This document shows, piece after piece, positions 48,934 through 57,871 of a stretch of 59,871 nucleotides of DNA. This DNA comes from an uncultured Clostridia bacterium. Its GTDB lineage: Bacteria > Bacillota > Clostridia > Oscillospirales > Ruminococcaceae. A model generated the notes under the pieces. The model was not told where the DNA came from and made no database searches. It saw nothing but the letters and a program-made list of their open reading frames with translations. A program made the translations under genes and the position numbers. The stretch is taken from NCBI GenBank assembly GCA_944386455.1, contig CALXBC010000010.1, positions 1 to 59,871 on the forward strand, written 5' to 3'. The stretch's first letter is position 1. Each line of letters starts with the position of its first letter.

Positions 48934-49791
48934 ATGACTGGCAGAGAGATAAAAGAGAAAAAATTTGACAAAGCCGCGATGTTTGGCTATAAGGCTGAGG
49001 AAGTCGACCTGTATCTTGCTGAACTGGCGCAGGCTGTGGATAACATGAACAAGGAAAAGGCTGTCTTGGAGAAAAAAATCGAAATCCTGGCGGGAAAAAT
49101 TGAAGAATATCGTAAGGACGAGGACAGCATGAAGGAAGCGCTGCTGGGCGCACAACGGCTTGGCAACACAGTGGTTGCAGAAGCACAGGAGAAAGCCGAA
49201 AAAATGCTGGCTGAGGCACAGGAAAAGGCGGATGAAATGGTGCGGGAAGCGGAAAAGACCGCTTCCAAGGCGGTGTCCGGGACAAAAGTACAGGTGGAAC
49301 GGGAACAGCAGGCGCTGTTGAAAATGCAGAAGGAAGTCTCCAATTTCAAGGCACGGCTGCTGAAAATCTATAAATCCCATCTTGATCTGATTACTGCTTT
49401 GCCGGATGTGGAAGAGCATGAAAAAGTGGAATCGGAGACTGAGAATGAATCGGTCGCTGAAGCTGCTGACAAGACACCAAAAGCAGCGGAGGCTTCTGCT
49501 CAGCCGCAGCAGGAAGAAAAGGCAGCAGAACAGCCTGTAGCCGCAGCTGAGGAGCCAACACGGGCGGAAACCGTTTCCGATCCGGTTGAGCGTGCGAAGC
49601 GAGAGCTGGAAAATACCCAGCAGATCGCAAAAAAGCAGCTGACAGCCGTTAATGGCGATTTGGAAAAAACGCAGCAGATTTCGTTTGCAAACAGTTCGCA
49701 GCGGATTCCTTTCAAATCAGAGCGGGTCGATATGGAGAAATCCTTTGAATCCAAATTCGGGGAACTGAAATTTGGCAAAAACAATAAATAA
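48934..49791 (+). CDS. divIVA: DivIVA-domain protein
   Basis: Curvature- and septum-associated coiled-coil scaffold. The N-terminal DivIVA motif (IKEKKFDKAAMFGYKAEEVDLYL, at about residues 5-27) is followed by a long coiled coil (about 35-150) with repeated AQEKAEKMLAEAQEKADEM. The C-terminal half is acidic, low-complexity and probably disordered. It has 285 residues, longer than Bacillus DivIVA because of that tail. The usual FxKxxxGY turn reads FDKAAMFGY, close to consensus. The ATG at 48934 has only a weak ribosome site; an in-frame GTG lies 3 codons upstream. Confidence 0.9.
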   Translation: MTGREIKEKKFDKAAMFGYKAEEVDLYLAELAQAVDNMNKEKAVLEKKIEILAGKIEEYRKDEDSMKEALLGAQRLGNTVVAEAQEKAEKMLAEAQEKADEMVREAEKTASKAVSGTKVQVEREQQALLKMQKEVSNFKARLLKIYKSHLDLITALPDVEEHEKVESETENESVAEAADKTPKAAEASAQPQQEEKAAEQPVAAAEEPTRAETVSDPVERAKRELENTQQIAKKQLTAVNGDLEKTQQISFANSSQRIPFKSERVDMEKSFESKFGELKFGKNNK

Positions 49792-49894
49792 GCGGGGGAA
49801 ATGCGTGTTCCGAAAGGGGCACGAATGTCTGTCGCAAGAGATATTATATCCCAAATCATTTTTATTTTTATCAGAATAAGGAGAGTACAATCGG

Positions 49895-52675
49895 ATGGCA
49901 CAGGATTACAATAAGACGCTCAATCTTCCGCAAACTGATTTCCAGATGCGCGGCAATCTGCCCCAAAAGGAACCTGGAATGCTGAAGGATTGGGAAGAAG
50001 AACGGCTCTATTACAAAATGGTGGAAAAAAATGCGGGAAAACCGTCTTATATCCTGCATGACGGACCGCCATATGCAAACGGTGATATTCATCTTGGTAC
50101 CGCACTGAATAAGGTGCTGAAGGATATTATCATCAAGCAGAAAAATATGAGCGGATACTGTGCCCCGTATGTTCCCGGATGGGATACGCACGGCCTTCCG
50201 ATTGAGCTGAAGGCGCTGAAAAAGGTCGGAGCAGACCGCACAAAAATTTCCCCTGTGGAGCTTCGCAAACACTGCCGCGAATTTGCTTTGACATATATGG
50301 CGAATCAGCGGGATGAATTTAAGCGGCTTGGCGTACTGGGGGATTTTGACGACCCATATCTGACCCTGAAGCCGGAATTTGAGGCCAAACAAATCGAAAT
50401 ATTCGGCGAAATGGCGAAAAAAGGATATATCTATAAGGGCCTAAAGCCGGTGTACTGGTGCGCGGACTGCCACACTGCATTGGCGGAGGCAGAAATTGAG
50501 TATGAAAATGACCCTTGCTACTCTGTTTATGTCAAGTTTAAGGTCGTTGACGATAAAGGAAAATTCGACGGCCTTGGCATTGACAAGGAAAAGCTTTATT
50601 TTGTGATCTGGACAACGACCACCTGGACGCTTCCGGCCAATGTGGCAATCTGTCTCGGCCCTGAATTTGAGTATACGGTGGCCTGCGCAAATGGGGAGTA
50701 TTATGTGATGGCATCTGCGCTGGTCGATGAAGCGATGAAGGCGGCAAAGATTGACAGCTATACAACGGTTGGCTCTTTTCTTGGAAAAGAGCTGGAATAT
50801 ATCACGACCCAGCATCCGTTCCTGGAGCGAAAATCACTGGTTATCTTAGGAGACCATGTGACGCTGGAAAGCGGTACCGGATGCGTTCATACTGCGCCCG
50901 GACATGGTGTTGAGGACTTTGACGTCTGTAAGAACTACAAGGAATTGGAAGTTGTAGTCCCGGTTGACGATGACGGTAAAATGACAGCAGAGGCAGGGAA
51001 AGAATTTGCCGGTTTGACGACCGATGAAGCAAGCAAGGCGATCGCGAAGCGTATGGATGCGGACGGCACGCTGTTTGCCATGCAGAAGATCGTACATCAG
51101 TATCCGCATTGCTGGCGCTGTCATAAACCGGTGCTGTTTCGTGCGACGGAACAGTGGTTCTGTTCGGTAGAAGAGTTCAAAGACGACACGATTCGCGCTA
51201 TTTCAAATGTCAGGTGGATTCCTGAATGGGGTGAGGAGCGAATCAAAAATATGGTGCGTGACCGCAACGACTGGTGCATTTCCCGTCAGCGCACATGGGG
51301 CGTTCCAATCCCAATCCTTTACTGCACCGAGTGTGGCAAGAGCGTCGTAACAGACGAAACAATCGGAGCGATTTCTGACATATTCCGTAAGGAAGGTTCC
51401 GACGCGTGGTTTTTAAAAGAGCCGGATGCGTTTCTGCCGAATGGCTTCCGGTGCCCGCATTGCGGCGGCATGCATTTTACCAAGGAAAAGGATATCATGG
51501 ACGTCTGGTTTGACAGCGGAACCTCTCATGCTGCTGTTTTACTGGAGCGCCCGGAGCTTGCCTGGCCGGCTGATCTGTATCTTGAGGGGGCTGACCAGTA
51601 CCGCGGGTGGTTTCAGTCTTCCTTGCTGACGTCTGTAGCCTGGAAAGGTGTTGCGCCATACCGGGCGGTCTGCACCCACGGCTGGGTGGTAGATGGTGAA
51701 GGAAGAAAGATGTCAAAGTCCCTCGGAAACGGAATTGACCCTGAAGATATCATTAAGCAGTATGGTGCAGATATTCTGCGGCTGTGGGTTGCCTCTTCGG
51801 ATTATCACGCGGATATCCGTATTTCCAAGGAAATCCTGAAGCAGCTCAGCGAAGCCTATCGGAAGATCCGGAACACGGCCCGTTACATTTTGGGAAATCT
51901 GAATGATTTTGATCCCGATAAAGACACGGTGGCGTTTGATAAATTGGGTGAGCTGGATCAAACCGTCCTGATGAAGCTGGACATCATGTTAAAGAAATCG
52001 CTGGAGGCTTATGACGCGTTTGACTTCCATATCGTGTTCCATGCAATCCATAACTTCTGTGTTGTGGAGCTGTCAAACTTTTATCTGGATATTATCAAGG
52101 ACAGACTGTACTGTGAAAAGGCTGACTCTGTGAAACGCCGTGCGGCTCAGACTGTCATGTATATCTGCCTGGATGCTCTGACCCGCCTGGTAGCGCCAAT
52201 TCTGGCGTTTACTTCAGAGGAGATCTGGAGCTATATGCCGCATGATAAAAATGCGGATAAAGAGAGTGTACTTTTTAATGAAATCCCAAAGGCCATTGGC
52301 TGTCCGATTGATGATGCTTTGCTTGCCAAATGGGACCGTCTGTATGATGTCCGCGTCAGCGTGAACAAGGCGTTGGAGGAAAAGAGAACCGCAAAAGAAA
52401 TCGGCTCCTCTCTGGAAGCGTCTGTAGTGCTTCGCTGCGGAGGAGAACTCTATGATTTCCTTGCAGCTGTTCAGGATGAGCTTGCTGCGCTCTTTATCGT
52501 GTCTGACGTTGCGCTGGAGAAGAATGCTGCGGATGAGTTGACTGTAACAGTCAGCCATGCGGTCGGGGAAAAGTGTGAGCGGTGCTGGACGTTCAGCGAA
52601 ACGGTTGGCGCTGACAGTGAGCATCCGACTCTTTGCAGCCGCTGTGCTCATGTCATGAGAGAACTGGAAAAATAA
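49895..52675 (+). CDS. ileS: Isoleucyl-tRNA synthetase
   Basis: Class I synthetase of 926 residues. The HIGH motif appears as HLGT in PPYANGDIHLGTALNK, KMSKS is intact in GRKMSKSLGNG, the editing domain (about 190-390) contains GTGCVHTAPGHGVED, and a C-terminal zinc-binding region CERCWTF...CSRC is kept, as in the IleRS1 (mupirocin-sensitive) class. The ATG follows aaggag by 11 nt. Only 103 nt separate it from divIVA and no T-box leader is seen, so it is probably read through from the division cluster. Confidence 0.96.
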   Translation: MAQDYNKTLNLPQTDFQMRGNLPQKEPGMLKDWEEERLYYKMVEKNAGKPSYILHDGPPYANGDIHLGTALNKVLKDIIIKQKNMSGYCAPYVPGWDTHGLPIELKALKKVGADRTKISPVELRKHCREFALTYMANQRDEFKRLGVLGDFDDPYLTLKPEFEAKQIEIFGEMAKKGYIYKGLKPVYWCADCHTALAEAEIEYENDPCYSVYVKFKVVDDKGKFDGLGIDKEKLYFVIWTTTTWTLPANVAICLGPEFEYTVACANGEYYVMASALVDEAMKAAKIDSYTTVGSFLGKELEYITTQHPFLERKSLVILGDHVTLESGTGCVHTAPGHGVEDFDVCKNYKELEVVVPVDDDGKMTAEAGKEFAGLTTDEASKAIAKRMDADGTLFAMQKIVHQYPHCWRCHKPVLFRATEQWFCSVEEFKDDTIRAISNVRWIPEWGEERIKNMVRDRNDWCISRQRTWGVPIPILYCTECGKSVVTDETIGAISDIFRKEGSDAWFLKEPDAFLPNGFRCPHCGGMHFTKEKDIMDVWFDSGTSHAAVLLERPELAWPADLYLEGADQYRGWFQSSLLTSVAWKGVAPYRAVCTHGWVVDGEGRKMSKSLGNGIDPEDIIKQYGADILRLWVASSDYHADIRISKEILKQLSEAYRKIRNTARYILGNLNDFDPDKDTVAFDKLGELDQTVLMKLDIMLKKSLEAYDAFDFHIVFHAIHNFCVVELSNFYLDIIKDRLYCEKADSVKRRAAQTVMYICLDALTRLVAPILAFTSEEIWSYMPHDKNADKESVLFNEIPKAIGCPIDDALLAKWDRLYDVRVSVNKALEEKRTAKEIGSSLEASVVLRCGGELYDFLAAVQDELAALFIVSDVALEKNAADELTVTVSHAVGEKCERCWTFSETVGADSEHPTLCSRCAHVMRELEK

Positions 52676-52684
52676 AAACGGCGA

Positions 52685-52716
52685 GGTACGAATACCGTTC
52701 ATGCGGTATTCGTACC
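52685..52716 (+). terminator. Perfect 13-bp hairpin after ileS
   Basis: ggtacgaataccg pairs exactly with cggtattcgtacc around 6 nt, beginning 10 nt after the ileS stop. It has no following T-run, so it is more likely an mRNA processing or stability element between ileS and lspA. Confidence 0.5.
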
Positions 52717-52778
52717 GTGCTGTCCGGGAGAAACGTTTCTCTTATCCATAAATTAACAGAAATACGGGGTATGAAAAC

Positions 52779-53363
52779 TTGACATATATAGCGTTAATCG
52801 TTGCGGCAGTACTGGTCGGGGTCGATCAGCTGATCAAATACATTGTGGATACGACGATGAGCGTAGGAGACTCTATCGCCGTATGGAACGGCGTGTTTCA
52901 TTGGACGTATATTCATAATACGGGAGCGGCCTTCGGAATTTTTGAAAATCAGCGATGGCTGCTAGTAGGCTTGACATCAGTGGTGATACTGCTACTGATC
53001 ATCGTGCTGCTGTTAAAAAAAATCAAAAGTCCCTTTTTGATCTGGTCGCTCTCACTGATTATAGCGGGCGGAATCGGCAACCTGATCGACCGCATTTTTC
53101 GGCATTATGTCATTGATTATATCGAAGTTCGTTTGATCAACTTTGCAATCTTTAATTTTGCAGATTGCTGCGTAGTGGTTGGAACGATTCTGGTGGTTTG
53201 CTATCTTTTGTTTGGCGATTTGGTCAGTCACAGACTGGAAGAACGCAGGCGCAGAAAACATCCGGAGCTATTCTCCGGTGCTTCGGCTTTGGAGGAAGAC
53301 GCTTCCAGGCCGAAGCCGTCTGATACAGTGACTGTGGATTGGGAGGAGCATCATGCCGAATAG
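52779..53363 (+). CDS. lspA: Lipoprotein signal peptidase (signal peptidase II)
   Basis: Cleaves lipobox signal peptides after lipid modification. Four membrane helices; conserved NTGAAFGIF, GGIGNLIDRI with the first catalytic Asp, and FNFADCCV with the second catalytic Asp. 194 residues: a charged C-terminal tail of about 40 residues exceeds the family norm. The start is TTG at 52779, with gggg about 10 nt upstream. The TTG overlaps the stop of a four-codon frame (atg aaa act tga) beginning at 52771. rluD overlaps its end by 11 bp. Confidence 0.95.
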   Translation: MTYIALIVAAVLVGVDQLIKYIVDTTMSVGDSIAVWNGVFHWTYIHNTGAAFGIFENQRWLLVGLTSVVILLLIIVLLLKKIKSPFLIWSLSLIIAGGIGNLIDRIFRHYVIDYIEVRLINFAIFNFADCCVVVGTILVVCYLLFGDLVSHRLEERRRRKHPELFSGASALEEDASRPKPSDTVTVDWEEHHAE

Positions 53364-54276
53364 GCTGGACTTTACAATCACTGCTGCTGATACAGGCCAG
53401 CGGCTGGATCGTTTTTTGACGCAGCAGCTTTCTGATTTCAGTCGTTCCGCTGTGCAAAGGCTGTTGGAAAGCGGTGCGGTGTTACTGGACGGAAAGCCTG
53501 CGGGAAAAAACGAAAGACTGCGCGAAGGCGAAATGATTGTAGTTGAGCTTCCTGAGCAGGAGGATGAAATTCCCAAACCGGAAAACATCCCGCTGGATAT
53601 TTTGTATGAAGACAGCGATCTGCTGGTGGTAAACAAACCAAAAGGAATGGTGGTGCACCCCGCCGCCGGAAACAGAAACGGCACCTTGGTGAATGCACTG
53701 CTGTATCATTGCGGCGGGCAATTGTCTGATTGCAACGGCTCATTTCGTCCTGGAATCGTCCATCGAATCGACAAAAATACAAGCGGTCTGCTGGTGGCGG
53801 CGAAAAACAACAGAGCGCACCTTTGTCTGGCGGAGCAGATACAGGCGCATCGCTTTACCAGGGAGTACCGCGCTGTGGTTTATGGAGTCGTGAAAGAAGA
53901 TCGCGGAACATTAGATTTCCCGATTGGGCGTCATCAAACACAGCGCCGGAAAATGTGGGTGGGCGGAGAAAATGGCAGAGATGCAGTCACCCATTTTGAA
54001 GTACTGGAACGCTTTTCGCGGTTTACTTACATGAAGTTTCGGCTGGAAACCGGGCGTACCCACCAGATCAGAGTACACTGCGCTTATATTGGATATCCGG
54101 TTGCCGGAGATGATGTTTACGGCCCTAAAAAATGCATTACAGAACTGCAGGGGCAATGTCTTCATGCGAAAAAGCTCGGTTTTGTTCATCCGTCAACAGC
54201 ATCTTATCTGGAGTTCGACAGCGAGCTGCCGGCGTATTTTCAAAAGTTTCTGGAGAAAGCAAAAAAGATAACATAA
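53353..54276 (+). CDS. RluD-family 23S rRNA pseudouridine synthase
   Basis: An S4 domain (about 14-75) is followed by the RluA/RluD catalytic domain with GIVHRIDKNTSGLLV, whose Asp is the nucleophile, and GRTHQIRVH near the end. It has 307 residues. The family modifies U1911/1915/1917 of 23S rRNA in E. coli; exact targets here are not known. In Bacillus the homologue YlyB also follows lspA. The start ATG lies inside the lspA 3' end. Confidence 0.92.
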   Translation: MPNRLDFTITAADTGQRLDRFLTQQLSDFSRSAVQRLLESGAVLLDGKPAGKNERLREGEMIVVELPEQEDEIPKPENIPLDILYEDSDLLVVNKPKGMVVHPAAGNRNGTLVNALLYHCGGQLSDCNGSFRPGIVHRIDKNTSGLLVAAKNNRAHLCLAEQIQAHRFTREYRAVVYGVVKEDRGTLDFPIGRHQTQRRKMWVGGENGRDAVTHFEVLERFSRFTYMKFRLETGRTHQIRVHCAYIGYPVAGDDVYGPKKCITELQGQCLHAKKLGFVHPSTASYLEFDSELPAYFQKFLEKAKKIT

Positions 54277-54293
54277 CAGAAAGGAAATCCTGG

Positions 54294-55151
54294 TTGAAAA
54301 GAAAAACATCTGATTTGTTGTTTGCAACTGATATGGATGACACACTGCTCAACAGCAAAAAAGAAATCACTGCTGAAAATCAAAGAGCCATTGCTGAATT
54401 TATCAAGGACGGCGGTCATTTTGTGATCGCGACCGGAAGAGCTGTACCCGCAACGGAACCATATGTGAAGCAGCTTGGGATTCGGGAACCCTGTATTTTA
54501 TACAACGGCGCAGGAATTTATGACTTTGAGCAGCACCGCTTTTTATGGACGGCCTCTTTGCCTGAGACCGCCCGAGGGTATCTGAAGGATATTCTGGATA
54601 TGTTCCCTGCGGTAGGAGCTGAAATCCTGTATGGCGACCAGATTTATGTGGTGAGAAAAAATAAGTATGTGTCCTGGCATGTGGACGTTGAACACCTGGA
54701 GTATCAGGAACTGTCACCGGACGAGCTGCCGGACGGCTGGTTCAAGGTTCTTTTTGTGATGGACAGCACATTGCAGGATGAGGTTTGGCAGTATATGCAG
54801 GGCAAGGCTTATCCTGATGTTGTGTTTATCAAGTCCAGTGAGATTTATCTGGAAATGATGCCGCTGGGTGTATCAAAAGGGGATACGCTGCTAAGGCTTG
54901 CGCAGCTGATTGGCGTCAAACAGGAGCATACAGCGGCAATCGGGGATTACAACAATGACATCGAGCTGATCCAAAAGGCGGCAGTTGGCTTTGCGGTTGC
55001 CAATGCGCCGGACGAAATCCGGCAGATTGCGGATGTTGTAGCGCCTGACTGTAATCATGATGCTGTTGCCTGGGCGCTTCATTATATTCATACAAATGCC
55101 AGTGAAAAATTCGGGACCGTTTCAACAGACGGAGAAAGGAATCACATATGA
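54294..55151 (+). CDS. Cof-type HAD-superfamily phosphatase
   Basis: A 285-residue Cof/YidA-like hydrolase. Motif I reads DMDDTLL (about 13-19), the cap domain lies about 85-190, and motif IV is GDYNND near the end. Such enzymes dephosphorylate sugar phosphates or nucleotides; the substrate is unknown. The TTG at 54294 has aaagga 8 nt upstream. The stop overlaps the transketolase N-half start by ATGA, which may suggest a pentose-phosphate substrate. Confidence 0.88.
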   Translation: MKRKTSDLLFATDMDDTLLNSKKEITAENQRAIAEFIKDGGHFVIATGRAVPATEPYVKQLGIREPCILYNGAGIYDFEQHRFLWTASLPETARGYLKDILDMFPAVGAEILYGDQIYVVRKNKYVSWHVDVEHLEYQELSPDELPDGWFKVLFVMDSTLQDEVWQYMQGKAYPDVVFIKSSEIYLEMMPLGVSKGDTLLRLAQLIGVKQEHTAAIGDYNNDIELIQKAAVGFAVANAPDEIRQIADVVAPDCNHDAVAWALHYIHTNASEKFGTVSTDGERNHI

Positions 55152-55996
55152 CAGACGCTAAAAAAAAGGAACTGCAAAGGATCGCCTGCAAGGTAAGGCT
55201 GGGAATCATTGAAGGTGTTTATCATGCAAAGTCCGGTCATCCTGGCGGCTCTTTATCGATCGCTGACCTGCTGACCTATCTCTATTTTGCAAAAATGAGA
55301 ATAGAGCCGCAAAATCCAAAATGGGAGGATCGGGACCGTTTGGTACTGTCCAAGGGACATTGCGCTCCCGGATTGTATTCTGTTCTTGCACAAAGGGGGT
55401 ATTTCCCAGAAAAAGAACTGCAATCACTGCGCCATATCGGAGCGATGCTTCAAGGCCATCCGGATATGAAGCATATTCCGGGCGTGGATATGAGCTCCGG
55501 TTCGTTGGGACAAGGAATATCTGCTGCCTGCGGCATGGCGCTTTCGGGCAAGCTTTCTCATAAGGATTATCGGGTATATGCCATTTTAGGAGACGGGGAG
55601 ATCGAAGAAGGACAGGTCTGGGAAGCTGCGATGTTTGCCGGCAATAAGGGACTGGACAATCTTGTGGCCATCGTGGACAGCAACGGTTTGCAGATTGACG
55701 GCACTGTGGCTGAGGTCAATTCACCTGAGCCGATTCCTGATAAATTTGCAGCATTTGGTTTTGCTGTGCTGACCTTGGACGGACACAGCTTTGATGAGAT
55801 CGAGCGGGCGTTTGATGAGGCGGAAAAGATTTCGGGAAAGCCTGTTGCAATCGTAATGAAAACTGTTAAAGGAAAAGGCGTTTCTTTTATGGAAAACCAA
55901 GTGTCCTGGCATGGAGCCGCGCCAAACAAAGAGCAGTATGAGCAGGCTGTGGCGGAATTGAATGCTGCGCTGGCGGAGATCGAGGGAGGACGGTAA
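55148..55996 (+). CDS. Transketolase, N-terminal (TPP-binding) subunit
   Basis: Binds thiamine pyrophosphate and magnesium: GDGEIEEGQVWEAAMFAG then NLVAIVDSNGLQIDG form the TPP motif, and the early HSGHPGGS-type segment (HAKSGHPGGSLS) is intact. It has 282 residues, with a C-terminal partner encoded next, so this is a split enzyme as in many Clostridia. It transfers two-carbon units in the non-oxidative pentose phosphate pathway. A DXS-like activity is less likely because of length. Confidence 0.93.
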   Translation: MTDAKKKELQRIACKVRLGIIEGVYHAKSGHPGGSLSIADLLTYLYFAKMRIEPQNPKWEDRDRLVLSKGHCAPGLYSVLAQRGYFPEKELQSLRHIGAMLQGHPDMKHIPGVDMSSGSLGQGISAACGMALSGKLSHKDYRVYAILGDGEIEEGQVWEAAMFAGNKGLDNLVAIVDSNGLQIDGTVAEVNSPEPIPDKFAAFGFAVLTLDGHSFDEIERAFDEAEKISGKPVAIVMKTVKGKGVSFMENQVSWHGAAPNKEQYEQAVAELNAALAEIEGGR

Positions 55997-55997
55997 G

Positions 55998-56948
55998 ATG
56001 GCTGATATGATCAAAAAGGCAACAAGAGAAAGTTATGGAGAAGCGTTGGTAGAACTTGCGGAGCAATATCCGGATTTTGTGGTGCTGGATGCCGATCTGG
56101 CGGCTGCTACTAAGACAGGTTTGTTTAAAAAGGCCTATCCGGAACGTTTTTTTGACTGCGGAATCGCAGAGGCAAACATGATGGGAATTGCCGCCGGTAT
56201 TGCCACGACCGGCAGAAGAGTGTTTGCAAGCAGCTTTGCCATGTTTGCAGCAGGCCGTGCGTTTGAAATCGTGCGCAATTCGATTGGATACCCGCATCTT
56301 CATGTCATCATTGGCGCGACGCATGCCGGTATTTCTGTCGGAGAGGACGGCGCAACCCACCAGTGCTGTGAGGATATTGCCCTGATGCGGGTGATACCGG
56401 GAATGACGGTGATCAATCCGGCGGACGATGTGGAAGCAAAAGCGGCGGTAAAAGCGGCACTGGAACTTGACGGCCCGGTCTATCTGCGGTTTGGACGCCT
56501 TGCCTGCCCAGTGTTCAATGATAAAAGCACCTATCGGTTTGAAACCGGCAAAGGAATCACACTTGCGGATGGCGGCGATCTGACCATTATCGCCACCGGT
56601 CTGATGGTATATGAGGCGCTGAAAGCGGCGGAAATGCTGAAAAAGGATGGCATTTGTGCAAGAGTCATCAATATTCATACCATCAAGCCACTGGATACCC
56701 AGCTCATTCTCAAGGCGGCATATGAAACCGGACTGATCGTTACCGCTGAAGAACACAGTATCATCGGCGGTCTGGGCTCTGCTGTTTCTGAGGCAGTGTG
56801 CGAGGATTATCCTGTTCCAGTCGTTAAAATCGGTGTGAATGATGTTTTTGGACATTCGGGCCCCGCGGCAGATTTGCTGAAAGAATTTGGACTTTCTGCA
56901 GATAATATCTATACAAGGGCCAAGGCCGCCTTTGCCAAGAAAAAATAG
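55998..56948 (+). CDS. Transketolase, C-terminal subunit
   Basis: Pyrimidine-binding and C-terminal domains of transketolase; 316 residues. ATRESYGEALVELAEQYP opens the domain, the pyrimidine-binding region includes GIAEANMMGIAAGIA with the conserved Glu, and the last domain begins near TIIATGLMVYEALKAAE. The ATG at 55998 follows gggagga by 7 nt and sits 1 nt after the N-half stop, favouring equal production of both halves. Confidence 0.93.
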   Translation: MADMIKKATRESYGEALVELAEQYPDFVVLDADLAAATKTGLFKKAYPERFFDCGIAEANMMGIAAGIATTGRRVFASSFAMFAAGRAFEIVRNSIGYPHLHVIIGATHAGISVGEDGATHQCCEDIALMRVIPGMTVINPADDVEAKAAVKAALELDGPVYLRFGRLACPVFNDKSTYRFETGKGITLADGGDLTIIATGLMVYEALKAAEMLKKDGICARVINIHTIKPLDTQLILKAAYETGLIVTAEEHSIIGGLGSAVSEAVCEDYPVPVVKIGVNDVFGHSGPAADLLKEFGLSADNIYTRAKAAFAKKK

Positions 56949-57004
56949 GATGTTCGGCGCATCTCTGACTGTTTGCCGGACTGGGAGAAGAAAGGAGACA
57001 AAAT

Positions 57005-57733
57005 ATGGCGGAAAACGTCGTCGGCAGGGTCCATTCCATTGAGTCTTTTGGCGCAGTTGATGGTCCCGGTGTGCGCTTTGTCATTTTTCTTCAGGGCTGT
57101 CCGCTGAAGTGCCTGTATTGTCACAATCCAGACTCCTGGGATCCTGCATACGGAAAAAAGATGAGCTCCGATTATCTGATACAGGAAATTTTAAGCTATC
57201 GTAACTTTATTAAAGACGGCGGCGTTACCATTTCCGGCGGAGAACCGCTTTTGCAGCATAAATTTGTCAAAGCAATATTGGACGGCTGCCGTTTGCATGG
57301 AATCCATACGGCAGTGGATACGGCCGGCTCGATTCCGCTGTCCGTTTGCCGGGAGACGATAGATGCAGCCGATATGCTGTTGCTGGATATCAAAGACATA
57401 GATACCCTGGATTGTCAAAAACTGACCGGCATGGGAAATGAGAACGCATTTGCGGTATTGGATTATTGCGAACAGACGGATAAGCCGGTCTGGATCCGGC
57501 ATGTCCTTGTTCCCGGACTGACCTTAATGCAGGATAAATTGGAACGTTTGGCAGAGAGGCTGAGCCGCTATCATTGTATTGAAAAGGTAGAGCTTCTGCC
57601 ATTCCATAAACTGGGAGAATATAAATGGGAAGCGTTGGGGCGTGCTTATACGCTTGCAGACACCCAACCGCCAAACCGCGAAGAAGTAAAATGTGCGGGA
57701 GAAATTTTTCTTTCCCGAGGCTTGAATTTATAA
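57005..57733 (+). CDS. pflA: Pyruvate formate-lyase activating enzyme
   Basis: Radical-SAM glycyl-radical activase of 242 residues. The cluster motif CPLKCLYCHNP (CxxxCxxC) is near residue 32, GGVTISGGEPLLQ follows, and the end shows LLPFHKLGEYKW, typical of PflA. It installs the glycyl radical on pyruvate formate-lyase under anaerobic conditions. No pflB is adjacent: it is the last gene before a strong terminator. The ATG follows aaaggag by about 8 nt. A different glycyl-radical partner cannot be excluded. Confidence 0.9.
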   Translation: MAENVVGRVHSIESFGAVDGPGVRFVIFLQGCPLKCLYCHNPDSWDPAYGKKMSSDYLIQEILSYRNFIKDGGVTISGGEPLLQHKFVKAILDGCRLHGIHTAVDTAGSIPLSVCRETIDAADMLLLDIKDIDTLDCQKLTGMGNENAFAVLDYCEQTDKPVWIRHVLVPGLTLMQDKLERLAERLSRYHCIEKVELLPFHKLGEYKWEALGRAYTLADTQPPNREEVKCAGEIFLSRGLNL

Positions 57734-57782
57734 AAATCAGAATGGGTACAGTCAATTCAGACTGTACCCATTCTGATTTTTA
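57732..57782 (+). terminator. Strong terminator after pflA
   Basis: aaaaatcagaatgggtacagtc pairs perfectly (over 20 bp) with its complement around aattca, followed by a T-run. One of the strongest hairpins in the window. Confidence 0.93.
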
Positions 57783-57835
57783 TACTGCTTTCTATTTGTC
57801 AAATTGTTTCTGAGTATTTAATACGAATAAATAGA

Positions 57836-57865
57836 GAAAAAGCCATAATCTTGTATGGCTTTTTC
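57836..57865 (-). terminator. Terminator of the minus-strand sugar operon
   Basis: aaaaagccata pairs with tatggcttttt around atcttg. On the minus strand it lies just after the stop at 57872 and ends in a T-run. Confidence 0.85.
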
Positions 57866-57871
57866 AGCAGC

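Noticed and set aside
49792-49894. T-box leader for ileS
   Set aside because: Only 103 nt separate divIVA and ileS, and no T-box consensus or terminator hairpin is seen.
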